A DNA stretch of 36,999 bases from Bacilli bacterium (GCA_016298185.1 JAEDDA010000011.1:1-36999), one strand, 5' to 3'; shown: positions 24,300 through 33,095, numbered from the stretch's first letter. Program-made: numbers and translations. Notes: a model not told the origin generated them from the sequence alone.

Positions 24300-25442
24300 A
24301 TGGATGATTTTAAATGTCGAATATGTGGAAACTCAGATTTAAAGTATACCGGTTTAAGAAAAGGAAAAAGATATTGTCGGAAGTGTATAACATTTAGAGG
24401 CCAAGAACCAACCAATGATTTTAACCAATCTGGAAGTTGCGATTATGCTCTTAATTACGAACTATCACCTGATCAAAAACGCCTGTCTAAGGAGCTAGTA
24501 GATAACTTTATTAATGGAATTGACACTCTAGTCCACGCAGTATGTGGCTCTGGGAAGACTGAAATAGTTCTTGAAGTTATATCCTACGCTATAAAAAAGA
24601 ACCTAAAGGTTGGATTTGCTGTGCCTCGTCGAGATGTTATTAGAGAACTATTTTTAAGATTCAAATCAATATTTGTTCACAATAGAATAGTCGTTGTATA
24701 TGGGGGGCACACTAGATTTCTTGAGGGAGATTTGATTTGTCTTACTACTCATCAATTATTCAGATATGCCAATTATTTTGATTTGTTAATATTAGATGAA
24801 ATTGATGCTTTTCCATATAATGGAAATGATGTTTTAGAAGCGTTTTTTAATAAAGCAGTTAAAGGTCATTATGTTTTACTTTCTGCTACTCCATCAAAGC
24901 AACAAATTGAAGCCTTCAGCAAAAATGAAAAAGCAATCTTGAATTTGAATAAAAGATTTCATAATCATCCGCTTCCAGTTCCATCCATTTCTATCCATTC
25001 AGGGATAATGAAATACTATTATTTAATCAAAGAATTGCGGCGTTTTTTAGCGGAAAACAAGCCAATTTTCGTGTTTTCTCCCACAATTGACACATGTGAG
25101 CAAACTTTCGAGGTTGTAAAATTGTTCTTTCGAGGGGTAGATTTTGTTCATTCAAAATGTAGTGATCGAAACGAAAGAATAGATAAGTTTAGGAAAGGGA
25201 TAACTCGTATTTTAATAACGACAGCTGTATTGGAAAGAGGTGTTACATTAAAAAATCTTCAAGTGATTGTTTTCGGCGCGGATCATCCACTTTATACTTC
25301 GGCTGCTTTAATACAAATCTCTGGGAGAGTTGGGAGGAAAAAGGAAGCTCCAGAAGGGGAGGTGATTTTTATTGCCAAACGAGAAACTAATGAAATGCTT
25401 ACCGCCATTAAAGAAATTGAGCGAGCCAACAAAAATTTGTAA
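24300..25442 (+). CDS. comFA: ComFA late-competence DNA helicase
   Basis: An ATP-driven helicase/translocase that pulls transforming single-stranded DNA inward through ComEC at the membrane. The 380 residues begin with a four-Cys zinc finger (FKCRICG ... RYCRKC, residues 5-33), characteristic of ComFA. Walker A AVCGSGKTE has Lys86, Walker B is LDEIDAFPY (Asp166), LLSATPS is motif III, and the C-terminal RecA-like domain ends with ILITTAVLERGVTLKN and QISGRVGRKKEAPEG (motif VI). The length is slightly short of Bacillus ComFA (about 460) but all motifs are intact. Translation depends on a ribosome site buried in the preceding hairpin. comFC overlaps its end. Confidence 0.94.
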   Translation: MDDFKCRICGNSDLKYTGLRKGKRYCRKCITFRGQEPTNDFNQSGSCDYALNYELSPDQKRLSKELVDNFINGIDTLVHAVCGSGKTEIVLEVISYAIKKNLKVGFAVPRRDVIRELFLRFKSIFVHNRIVVVYGGHTRFLEGDLICLTTHQLFRYANYFDLLILDEIDAFPYNGNDVLEAFFNKAVKGHYVLLSATPSKQQIEAFSKNEKAILNLNKRFHNHPLPVPSISIHSGIMKYYYLIKELRRFLAENKPIFVFSPTIDTCEQTFEVVKLFFRGVDFVHSKCSDRNERIDKFRKGITRILITTAVLERGVTLKNLQVIVFGADHPLYTSAALIQISGRVGRKKEAPEGEVIFIAKRETNEMLTAIKEIERANKNL

Positions 25443-26040
25443 GATTTGCTTCTCAGAAATTAAAGATAATTCACTTCTAAATTTACTAAATCGCGATATT
25501 GATGTTTGTCAGCGCTGTTTTCAAGAAATCAAGATGCATTTTTTCAAATTTGAGGTACTTGGTTATAGTGCTATATCTATTTATAGATATGATGAAAAAA
25601 TACAATCTTTGCTCTATCAATTCAAAGGCTGTTTTGATTTTGAATTATTTGATGTATTTTTCGGTAGGATTCTACATGAATTGAGATTTAGATATTTGGG
25701 GTATGTTGTTGTCCCCGTTCCTTCTTACAAACAAGAGGATGAAATAAGGGAATTCAATCATGTCGAAGAGATGTTTAAGCCTTTAAAATTGCCTTTAAGA
25801 CATATGCTGACAAAGACAAAAAAAGTCAAACAAGCAACTAGTTCCACTGAACAAAGAAAGGAAATTAATAAACATATTGCCTTGTCGGATGAATCAGATT
25901 TATCACAATACAAAATATTACTTGTTGATGATGTCTATACTACTGGATCGACGATGAAAGCATGCATTCGTTTGATAGAAAAGTTACACCCTAAAAAGAT
26001 AGAAGTTTTGGTGATGTCCAAAACAGAAAATAAACGATAA
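25372..26040 (+). CDS. comFC: ComFC, phosphoribosyltransferase-fold competence protein
   Basis: A partner of ComFA in DNA uptake. The 222 residues have an N-terminal C-x2-C/C-x2-C zinc motif (KICKICFSEI ... VCQRCFQEI). A PRTase fold follows, with the PRPP-binding signature ILLVDDVYTTGSTMKACI near residue 182 and VVVPVPSYKQEDEIREFNHVE, the ComF family pattern. The start is a TTG at 25372: the strong site GGGGAGGTGA (25356-25365) lies 9 nt before it, whereas the next in-frame ATG codons have none. This places the start 71 nt inside comFA, in another frame, so the proteins are made in tandem from one message. Confidence 0.92.
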   Translation: MPNEKLMKCLPPLKKLSEPTKICKICFSEIKDNSLLNLLNRDIDVCQRCFQEIKMHFFKFEVLGYSAISIYRYDEKIQSLLYQFKGCFDFELFDVFFGRILHELRFRYLGYVVVPVPSYKQEDEIREFNHVEEMFKPLKLPLRHMLTKTKKVKQATSSTEQRKEINKHIALSDESDLSQYKILLVDDVYTTGSTMKACIRLIEKLHPKKIEVLVMSKTENKR

Positions 26041-26046
26041 AAGAGT

Positions 26047-26144
26047 AATAGTAATTATTTACTATTTGACACTTTTAATTAATTAAAGTTAGTATATTAA
26101 AGCGAATGTTTTACATTCATATATCTATAAAGAAAGGCACAACT
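26047..26144 (+). promoter_or_regulatory. secA upstream region: hairpin, TTGACA box, inverted repeat and ribosome site
   Basis: A hairpin AATAGTAA-TTAT-TTACTATT (26047-26066) may weakly terminate comFC. It abuts a perfect -35 TTGACA (26066-26071), but the best -10, TATATT (26093-26098), is 21 nt away, longer than normal. An inverted repeat GAATGT-TTT-ACATTC follows at 26104-26118. AAAGAAAGG (26129-26137) then precedes a five-codon frame. The hpf gene that sits before secA in Bacillus is missing here. Confidence 0.4.
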
Positions 26145-26162
26145 ATGTTGTTGTGTTGGTAA
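26145..26162 (+). CDS. Five-codon leader ORF (MLLCW) before secA
   Basis: ATG TTG TTG TGT TGG TAA starts 7 nt after AGAAAGG, the best-placed ribosome site upstream of secA. It stops 5 nt before the secA ATG. The proper secA start has only a weak site, so secA translation may depend on re-initiation after this minimal frame. Translation is inferred, not shown. Confidence 0.35.
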   Translation: MLLCW

Positions 26163-26167
26163 AGACT

Positions 26168-28612
26168 ATGGGATTTTTCGATAGAAGAGCTATCAAAAAG
26201 TATTCTAAAGAAGCTGACAAAGTTTTAGCTTATGAGACGAAAATGGCGGCATTAACTGATGATGAGTTAAGAGCCAAAACAGATTACTTCAAAGATTTAT
26301 TATCAAATGGCAAAACGCTTGATGATATCAAGTACGAAGCTTTTGCTGTTGCTCGTGAAGCAGCAAAAAGAACCATTCATGAATTTCCATATAAAGTTCA
26401 AATTATCGGTTCTTTAGTTATGCACGCTGGTGATGTTGCGGAAATGAAAACCGGTGAAGGTAAAACCTTAACCGCGACAATGGCAACATACCTTAATGCT
26501 TTATCTGGTAAAGGTGTTCATGTTGTTACAGTTAACGAATACTTATCAGGTCGTGACGCTGAATGGATGGGCCAAATCTATAGATTCCTTGGCTTAACAG
26601 TAGGTGTTAACGCACGTGCTAAGTCAACATCCGAAAAGAAAGAAGCCTACTTGTGTGATATTACATATACAACAAACTCTGAGTTAGGTTTTGACTACTT
26701 AAGAGATAATATGGCCACTGATATGAACCACAGAGTTCTTCGTGGTTTAAACTTCTGTATTGTCGATGAAGCTGACTCAATTTTAATTGATGAATCCCGT
26801 ACCCCATTAATTATTTCTGGTGGTGTTAAAACATCATCTAGCCAATACACAGTCGCAGATAGATTCTGCAAAGCCTTAAAGAAAGATGTCGACTTTACTG
26901 TTGATGTTAAAGAAAAGACAGTTTCATTAACAGATTCTGGTAATAGCAAAGCTGAACGAATGTTTGGTATTAGAAACTTATATGATCCAGAATACTTTGA
27001 TTTGGTTCATAGAATTCATAACGCTCTTAAAGCAAACTTTATTATGCAAAGAGATGTCGACTATTTAGTCGATGGTGAAGGACAAGTCCAAATTATTGAT
27101 CAATTTACAGGCCGTGTTTTACCAGGTCGTGAATGGTCAGATGGTTTACATCAAGCCGTTCAAGCAAAAGAAAACGTCACCATTAAACAAGAAACAGTTA
27201 CAATGGCGACAATTACATATCAAAATTTCTTCCGTTTATACAAAAAGATGGCAGGTATGACTGGTACCGCTAAAACAGAGGAAGAAGAATTCCGTAAAAT
27301 TTATAACATGCGTGTTGTTTGTGTGCCTACAAATAGACCTGTTATCCGTGAAGACGCTACAGATTTTATCTATGCACACAAAGGTCCGAAACTTGCTGCT
27401 TTAGTGGAAGAAGTTAAGAGAAGACACGAGAAAGGTCAGCCAATTTTGATTGGTACTGTTTCCGTTGAATCATCAGAAGAAATTTCTAACTTATTAACAG
27501 CTGCTGGATTACCTCACGAAATGTTAAACGCGAAGAATCACTCACGTGAAGCAGAAATTATTGCGCTCGCGGGTCGCAAAGGCGCAATTACACTTGCTAC
27601 CAACATGGCAGGTCGTGGTACCGATATTAAAATTGATGACGAAGTCAGAGCCTTAGGTGGTTTATGTGTTTTAGGTACAGAACGTCACGAATCGCGTCGT
27701 ATTGATAACCAATTACGCGGTCGTGCTGGCCGTCAAGGTGACCCAGGTTTCTCCAGATTCTATGTCTCATTTGATGACACATTATTAGTGAGATTCGCTG
27801 CTGATGCTATGAGAAACTATATTGAAAAGAACTTTGGTGACGAAGCTCTTGAAAGTAAGATGGTTTCTAACGCCGTTACAAGCGCGCAAAAGAAAATTGA
27901 AGGTATGAACTTTGATACTCGTAAGAGTTTGTTGGACTACGATGATGTTTTGGCCAAACAAAGACAAAACGTCTATGACAAACGTGACAGAATTATCGAA
28001 GGTAGCGCTATTAAAGACATCGTTGATGAAATGTTTGCTACAACAGGTATGTTCTTAGCTAAGAAAGCAGTTCCACAAGGTAGCAACGATCAACTCATTT
28101 CCGCTGAATTATTAATTAAACAGGTAGAACCAAGATTCTTACCTGAAGGAAGTATTAATCCAAATGCTTATGAAGATGACTTGGTGGATAACTGTGGTCA
28201 AGATTTAGGCGAACTTATTTTGCGTAGGTACATGCGCAAGAGAAGCAAACTTCCAGAAGAATTATGCGATCGTATTGAAAGAGATTTAATCTTGCACTGT
28301 TTAGACCAAAACTGGACAAAGCATATTGATGCAATGGCACGCTTACGTGAAGGTATCCATTTACGTGGTTATGCGAATGTTAACCCATTACAAGACTATG
28401 TTAATGAAGGTTACGACATGTTTAGAGAATGTTTAGAAATGGCATCTGTTGATGCAGTTTTGAACCTCGTTAATATCGATAAATTCGTCAACCAAGTTGA
28501 AGCTGCTCAAGCTGCTGCAAAAAAGGCTGAAGAAGAAAGAATTGCCGCAGAAGCCGCACAAAAAGGTGAAGGCGAAGTAGTTGGTGAGACAAAAAAAGAG
28601 GAAGAAAAATAA
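26168..28612 (+). CDS. secA: Preprotein translocase ATPase SecA
   Basis: The motor that drives unfolded preproteins through SecYEG. The protein has 814 residues from ATG 26168 (MGFFDRRAIKKYSKEADKVL). Nucleotide-binding fold 1 has MKTGEGKTLTATMATYL and VDEADSILIDESRTPLI. The cross-linking domain has IIDQFTGRVLPGREWSDGLHQ. Fold 2 has NMAGRGTDIKID and LRGRAGRQGDPG, and the helical scaffold ends near RLREGIHLRGYANVNPLQDY. The tail is Ala/Lys/Glu-rich (about 35 residues) and lacks the Cys-x-Cys zinc finger of many SecA proteins. A GTG at 26153 could add five residues but breaks the conserved N-terminus. prfB starts on the stop (TAATG). Confidence 0.98.
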   Translation: MGFFDRRAIKKYSKEADKVLAYETKMAALTDDELRAKTDYFKDLLSNGKTLDDIKYEAFAVAREAAKRTIHEFPYKVQIIGSLVMHAGDVAEMKTGEGKTLTATMATYLNALSGKGVHVVTVNEYLSGRDAEWMGQIYRFLGLTVGVNARAKSTSEKKEAYLCDITYTTNSELGFDYLRDNMATDMNHRVLRGLNFCIVDEADSILIDESRTPLIISGGVKTSSSQYTVADRFCKALKKDVDFTVDVKEKTVSLTDSGNSKAERMFGIRNLYDPEYFDLVHRIHNALKANFIMQRDVDYLVDGEGQVQIIDQFTGRVLPGREWSDGLHQAVQAKENVTIKQETVTMATITYQNFFRLYKKMAGMTGTAKTEEEEFRKIYNMRVVCVPTNRPVIREDATDFIYAHKGPKLAALVEEVKRRHEKGQPILIGTVSVESSEEISNLLTAAGLPHEMLNAKNHSREAEIIALAGRKGAITLATNMAGRGTDIKIDDEVRALGGLCVLGTERHESRRIDNQLRGRAGRQGDPGFSRFYVSFDDTLLVRFAADAMRNYIEKNFGDEALESKMVSNAVTSAQKKIEGMNFDTRKSLLDYDDVLAKQRQNVYDKRDRIIEGSAIKDIVDEMFATTGMFLAKKAVPQGSNDQLISAELLIKQVEPRFLPEGSINPNAYEDDLVDNCGQDLGELILRRYMRKRSKLPEELCDRIERDLILHCLDQNWTKHIDAMARLREGIHLRGYANVNPLQDYVNEGYDMFRECLEMASVDAVLNLVNIDKFVNQVEAAQAAAKKAEEERIAAEAAQKGEGEVVGETKKEEEK

Positions 28613-29716
28613 TGAAAGACATCGTTTCTTTTAAACAGGAACTTTGTGCTGTTGGTGAACGAATCCACCAACTCGGGTGCTCTCTTTGACCTCACTAAAT
28701 TAGATGAGGAAATTTTAGGATTAACTAAAAAGAGTGAAGAAGATAACTTTTGGGGAAACAATACCGAAGCTTTAAAAGTCATCTCTCGTCTCAACTATTG
28801 CAAGAATATAGTCGATACATATCGTAAACTCGAAAACGACTATAAAGATATAACTGAATTATTAGAATTAGATGATGAATCTTTATTTGAACAAATAAAC
28901 GATTCTTTTGAACAACTTGAAAAAGAATCTAAAGACTTCGAATTAGATATCTTGTTCACAGGTGAATTTGATGACATGCCTGCGATTATTGAAATACACC
29001 CAGGAGCTGGTGGTACAGAAGCACAGGACTGGGCGGATATGCTTTATCGTATGTATGTTTTATACGCAGAAGCACACAAATTTAAAATGAGCTTAATTTC
29101 ATTAGAACCAGGTGAAGAAGCCGGCATCAAATCCGTTACCCTTAAAATCGCGGGTCATAATGCCTATGGGTTGCTTAAAAGTGAGAAAGGTGTCCATCGT
29201 TTGGTGAGGATTTCGCCATTCGACGCTAATAAAAGAAGACATACTTCATTCGCTTCCGTGAATGTTATTCCAGAATTCAAAGAAAATTCAATTAATATTC
29301 AAATAAATGAAGCTGATTTAAAGATAGATACATACCGCAGTGGTGGTGCCGGTGGACAAAATGTCAACAAAGTTGAAACTGCTGTTAGAATCACTCATTT
29401 GCCTACTGGAATTGTTGTTTCTTGCCAAGTTGAAAGAAGCCAACTTATGAATAAAGAAATGGCAATGAATATGTTAAAAGGCAAACTCTATTTGATTGAA
29501 TTAGAGAAACGTGAAAAGAAAATTAATGACATTGTTGGCGAAAAGAAAAACATTGAATGGGGTAGTCAAATTCGTTCATATGTTTTTTGCCCATATACTT
29601 TAGTAAAAGACAATCGTAGTAACTACGAAGAAGTTGATGTTCAAGCCGTTATGAACGGTGAAATTGATGGATTTATTTACGCATATCTAAGAGAGGAGGC
29701 AAAGAAGAATGCCTAA
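28612..29716 (+). CDS. prfB: Peptide chain release factor 2 with programmed +1 frameshift
   Basis: Recognises UAA and UGA. Translation starts at ATG 28612, which overlaps the secA stop, and reads 25 codons (MKDIVSFKQELCAVG ... GCSL) to CTT TGA C. TGA at 28687-28689 is in frame, and a +1 slip on CTT continues as LDLTKLDE in the long frame to 29716, giving 367 residues, the usual RF2 length. GGGTG just upstream is the internal Shine-Dalgarno-like stimulator. The stop-recognition SPF motif (ISPFDANKRRHTSFAS) and the GGQ loop (GAGGQNVNKVETAVRITH, Gln near 249) are present. Low RF2 lets ribosomes slip and so raises RF2, a known autoregulation. Confidence 0.98.
28684..28690 (+). promoter_or_regulatory. 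RF2 programmed frameshift site CTTTGAC
   Basis: The slippery CTT codon, in-frame TGA and following C match the canonical prfB site. GGGTG at 28675-28679 (within CTCGGGTGC) is a weak version of the upstream Shine-Dalgarno stimulator. Confidence 0.95.
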
Positions 29717-30710
29717 AACAAAGAAAGAGTGGTTTATAGCCGTTTATAAGATATTAATCGTAATACTTGGTACATTCCTTGTTGCTTTTGGAAACGTTGC
29801 TTTTCTCGCCCCTTTAGATATCAACGCAGGTGGTCTTAATGGTATTGCTATTATCGCGAGATTTTTTGTCGCTGAAAACATGAAAGTTTTACTTTACAAC
29901 ATTGTTATTGATGCTGTTTCAGTTATCTTATGGCTTATTGGTTTAGCATTTATCGGTAAAGAATTTGCTTTAAAGACCTTAGTGGCCACAATTGCATTCC
30001 CATTAGCTAACTGGTTATTCACAGCTTGCCCTGGTATATCAGATGCATTAATTAAATTTGGTGAAACACTTAAAACCGCAGGTGAGGGACCAACCGCTGG
30101 AAACTTCTTGATGTCAGGTATTTTTGGTGGTGTTTTCGTAGGTGCCGGCGTAGCCGTTACATTTGTTGGTGGTGGTTCCACTGGTGGTGTTGATGTTTTA
30201 ACATTCTTAATGGAAAAATATCTTCATATTAAACAATCGATAGCTTCGTTTATCGTTGATGGATCCATCGTAACTGTTGGTTTATGTATTTTATTACCAG
30301 TTAATAACGATTTCTTATTACCTTGTTTATCCGGTATTATTTCCGCATTTATGACTGCGATTATTATCGAAGTCATTTACATCGGTTCTCAAACCAGTTA
30401 TCAAGTTGATATTATCTCTAATAAATGGGAAGAAATCTCTCAATATGCACAAGACGTCTTAGGACATGGTGCCACAATTATTCACGCGAAAGGCGGATAT
30501 AAAGGTGATGATAGAATCATCTTGAGAATTGTCTTTAAGAAACGTGAATATTCCAAAATTAGAAGCTATATTGCTCATGTAGACCCTAAGGCATTCGTTA
30601 CATATACACAAACTAACGCTGTTTTTGGTGAAGGTTTTAGATCTCATGTGAATACAAATCTTATTGAAGAGGTCAAAAAGAAAGGCAAGAAAGGTGGAAA
30701 ACAACAATAA
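29709..30710 (+). CDS. YitT-family membrane protein (DUF161/DUF2179)
   Basis: A 333-residue integral membrane protein of the YitT family, whose transport or regulatory role is not established. About five or six helices occupy residues 8-225, with the family motifs NINAGGLNGIAIIARF-like (AGGLNGIAI) and GGGSTGGVDVLTFLMEKY. The cytosolic C-terminal DUF2179 domain follows: GHGATIIHAKGGYKGDDRIILRIVFKKREYSKIRSYI, a ferredoxin-like fold that often senses a ligand. The tail is Lys-rich. The ATG overlaps the prfB end by 8 nt with GGAGG 10 nt upstream, and the 3' end overlaps uvrB, so it is locked into the prfB-uvrB operon. Confidence 0.88.
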   Translation: MPKTKKEWFIAVYKILIVILGTFLVAFGNVAFLAPLDINAGGLNGIAIIARFFVAENMKVLLYNIVIDAVSVILWLIGLAFIGKEFALKTLVATIAFPLANWLFTACPGISDALIKFGETLKTAGEGPTAGNFLMSGIFGGVFVGAGVAVTFVGGGSTGGVDVLTFLMEKYLHIKQSIASFIVDGSIVTVGLCILLPVNNDFLLPCLSGIISAFMTAIIIEVIYIGSQTSYQVDIISNKWEEISQYAQDVLGHGATIIHAKGGYKGDDRIILRIVFKKREYSKIRSYIAHVDPKAFVTYTQTNAVFGEGFRSHVNTNLIEEVKKKGKKGGKQQ

Positions 30711-32679
30711 CCATCGCTTTCAAATAGTCTCTCCTTTTAAACCAACTGGTGATCAACCAACCGCGATTAAACAATTGGTGAAAGGGATTAGAGACAATAA
30801 AAAATTCCAGGTTCTCTTGGGTGCAACCGGAACTGGAAAAACTTTCACAATGGCCAATATTATTGAACAAGTTCAAAAACCTACTTTAGTCCTTGTTCAT
30901 AACAAAACACTAGCTGGTCAATTATATTCTGAATTTCAAGAACTATTCCCAAACAATAGAGTGGAATATTTCGTATCAAACTTTGATTTTTATCAACCTG
31001 AAGCCTATATCCCAAAAAGTGATACCTACATTGATAAAAACGCTGTCATGAATGATGAAATCGAAATGCTTAGAACAAGTGCAATTAATTCAGTGTTAGA
31101 GAGAAAAGACACAATTGTTGTTGCTTCTGTCGCATCCATTTATGGATTGACTGATCCGGATGAATATAGAAACTTAGTTTTTAATATCCGTGTTGGAGAA
31201 GAAATTGATAGAAATCTTTTCTTTAAGAAATTAGTGGATGCTCAATATGTAAGAAATAACATGGATGCCGCTCCAGGTAGTTTTAGGGTGCGTGGAGACA
31301 TTATTGAAATCATCCCTGCAAACATGGAAAACAATAATGTTATCAGAATTGATACATTTGGCGATGAAATTGAAAAGATAAGCCATGTTGACCTACTTTC
31401 AGGTGAAGTTAAAGGATCATATCACACCTATCCAATCTTCCCAGCATATGATCACGCATCAACTAGAGAACGTATTCGAGAAGCGTGTACCACAATTAAA
31501 GAAGAATTAAAGGAAAGATTAGCTTACTTCAAGGCTGAAGGTAAGCTTTTAGAAGCTGAAAGATTAGAATTAAGAACAAACCAAGATATAGAATCAATGC
31601 AAGAGTTTGGAATGTGCCCTGGAATCGAAAATTATTCAAGGCATATTGATAAAAGAGCCCCTGGAACTAGACCATGGTGTCTTATTGACTACTTCCCAGA
31701 TGACTTCTTGTTGTTTGTGGATGAATCACATGTTACTTTCCCGCAATTAAGAGGTATGTATAATGGCGACCGTTCTCGTAAGGAAACGCTCGTTGAATAT
31801 GGATTTAGATTACCTTCTGCATTAGATAATAGGCCTTTGAACTTTGACGAGTTCGAAAAGATCATGCCTCAAGTTATTTGCACAAGTGCTACTCCAGGCG
31901 ACTATGAACTTGGCAAAACTGATGCTCCAATTGCAGAACAGATTATCCGTCCAACTGGATTATTGGACCCAACAATTGAAGTTAGGCCAACTTTAGGACA
32001 GGTGGATGACTTGTTACAGGAAATCAAGTTAAGGAATTCAAAAAATGAGAGGACTTTAATAGTCACTTTGACCATTAGAATGGCGGAAGATTTAACTACC
32101 TTCCTTAAAGAAAGAGGAATAAAGGTCGTTTACCTCCATCATGAGACCAAAACTTTAGAGAGGTCTGAGATAATTTATCAACTTCGAAAAGGTAAATATG
32201 ATGTTTTGGTAGGAATTAACCTATTACGTGAAGGTTTAGACATACCTGAAGTATCATTAATTTGTATTTTAGACGCTGATAAAGAAGGCTTCTTGCGTAG
32301 TACGCGTTCACTCATCCAGGTTTGCGGTCGTGCAGCTAGAAACGCGAACGGCAAAGTTATTATGTACGCTGATACTATTACTGACTCTATGCAGAACGCT
32401 ATTGATGAAACAAATCGTCGTCGTAGAATCCAAAATCAATACAATTTGGATAACGGCATTATTCCAGCAACTGTTATTAAAGAGATTAGACCTCCGATTC
32501 ATAATACTGAGGATGAAATTTCTGATATCGTTAGCGCTTCTAAGAAAGCAACACGTAGTGAACTTCAAAAGAGGATCAAAGATTTAGAAAAACAAATGAA
32601 AGAAGCAGCTCGTACTTTCGATTTCGAACGTGCTGCTAAATTAAGAGATATTATTTTTGAGATGAAAGCGGAATTATAG
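30694..32679 (+). CDS. uvrB: UvrABC excision nuclease subunit B
   Basis: The damage-verifying helicase of nucleotide excision repair. The 661-residue protein contains GATGTGKTFTMANII (Walker A), the beta-hairpin YFVSNFDFYQPEAYIP, PHE-type DYFPDDFLLFVDESHVT (DEAD-like), TGLLDPTIEVRP, the helicase motifs GINLLREGLDIPEVSL and IQVCGRAARN, and a C-terminal UVR segment DFERAAKLRDIIFEMK. The start is GTG 30694: AGAAAGG lies 8 nt before it and the reading VENNNNHRFQIVSPF fits family N-termini. A TTG at 30664 is an alternative. The gene overlaps the YitT-family gene by 17 nt. uvrA does not follow; secG does. Confidence 0.97.
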   Translation: MENNNNHRFQIVSPFKPTGDQPTAIKQLVKGIRDNKKFQVLLGATGTGKTFTMANIIEQVQKPTLVLVHNKTLAGQLYSEFQELFPNNRVEYFVSNFDFYQPEAYIPKSDTYIDKNAVMNDEIEMLRTSAINSVLERKDTIVVASVASIYGLTDPDEYRNLVFNIRVGEEIDRNLFFKKLVDAQYVRNNMDAAPGSFRVRGDIIEIIPANMENNNVIRIDTFGDEIEKISHVDLLSGEVKGSYHTYPIFPAYDHASTRERIREACTTIKEELKERLAYFKAEGKLLEAERLELRTNQDIESMQEFGMCPGIENYSRHIDKRAPGTRPWCLIDYFPDDFLLFVDESHVTFPQLRGMYNGDRSRKETLVEYGFRLPSALDNRPLNFDEFEKIMPQVICTSATPGDYELGKTDAPIAEQIIRPTGLLDPTIEVRPTLGQVDDLLQEIKLRNSKNERTLIVTLTIRMAEDLTTFLKERGIKVVYLHHETKTLERSEIIYQLRKGKYDVLVGINLLREGLDIPEVSLICILDADKEGFLRSTRSLIQVCGRAARNANGKVIMYADTITDSMQNAIDETNRRRRIQNQYNLDNGIIPATVIKEIRPPIHNTEDEISDIVSASKKATRSELQKRIKDLEKQMKEAARTFDFERAAKLRDIIFEMKAEL

Positions 32680-32681
32680 GC

Positions 32682-32709
32682 AATTCAATTCTTTTATTGA
32701 ATTATTTCT
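32682..32709 (+). terminator. Weak terminator after uvrB
   Basis: An AATTCAAT/ATTGAATT stem (32682-32689 with 32696-32703) with loop TCTTTT is followed by ATTTCTCCGTTTT. The stem is AT-rich and the tail is broken by C and G, so termination is likely partial and secG may be reached by read-through. Confidence 0.4.
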
Positions 32710-32758
32710 CCGTTTTGTATAACATTATTAAGCGAATTGACGAAAGGAAAATGAAAGC

Positions 32759-33040
32759 ATGTTAAATTGGTACGACTGGATATTTATGGGCGTAGGCATT
32801 GTTATTATCATTCTTTGCTTATTGCAAGGTGGTAAATCTGAAGGTGCTTCTGGTGCTATTACTGGTGGTGGACTTAACGTGTTTGTCAAAACCAAAGAAA
32901 GAGGCGCAGAAAAAGTTGTTTCCATTCTTACATTAGTAATGGCAATCATCTTCTTCGTAATCGCTATCGTCATTCAAGTATCAAATACAAACGGTTCTTC
33001 TTCATCAGAAACAACCGAAGCGATTAGAATGCTTCTCTAA
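32759..33040 (+). CDS. secG: Preprotein translocase subunit SecG
   Basis: An accessory membrane subunit of SecYEG that helps SecA cycling. The 93-residue protein has two membrane helices (WIFMGVGIVIIILCLLQG, and IVSILTLVMAIIFFVIAIVI-like at 52-76). Between them lies the family signature LLQGGKSEGASGAITGGG. A Ser/Thr/Glu tail follows. AAAGGA lies 10 nt before the ATG. TTGAAT and TATAAC (32697-32723, 15-nt spacer) could serve as its own promoter. A strong terminator follows. Confidence 0.95.
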   Translation: MLNWYDWIFMGVGIVIIILCLLQGGKSEGASGAITGGGLNVFVKTKERGAEKVVSILTLVMAIIFFVIAIVIQVSNTNGSSSSETTEAIRMLL

Positions 33041-33047
33041 TAGAAGA

Positions 33048-33085
33048 AATAATAAAAGTGCTCCGCTTGGAGCACTTTTATTATT
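33048..33085. terminator. Strong bidirectional terminator between secG and the DUF308-like gene
   Basis: A perfect 17-bp stem (AATAATAAAAGTGCTCC with its complement) closes a GCTT loop, with A-rich and T-rich outer arms that supply U-tracts on both strands. It separates two convergent genes. Confidence 0.95.
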
Positions 33086-33095
33086 CTATGAATAA

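Noticed and set aside
26153..26167. GTG at 26153 as secA start
   Set aside because: It adds LVKT before the conserved MGFFDRR and has a ribosome site 15 nt away, too far. ATG 26168 is favoured.
32751..32765. Mini-frame MKAC before secG
   Set aside because: AAAGGA lies only 2 nt before its ATG, but 10 nt before the secG ATG, so the site serves secG.
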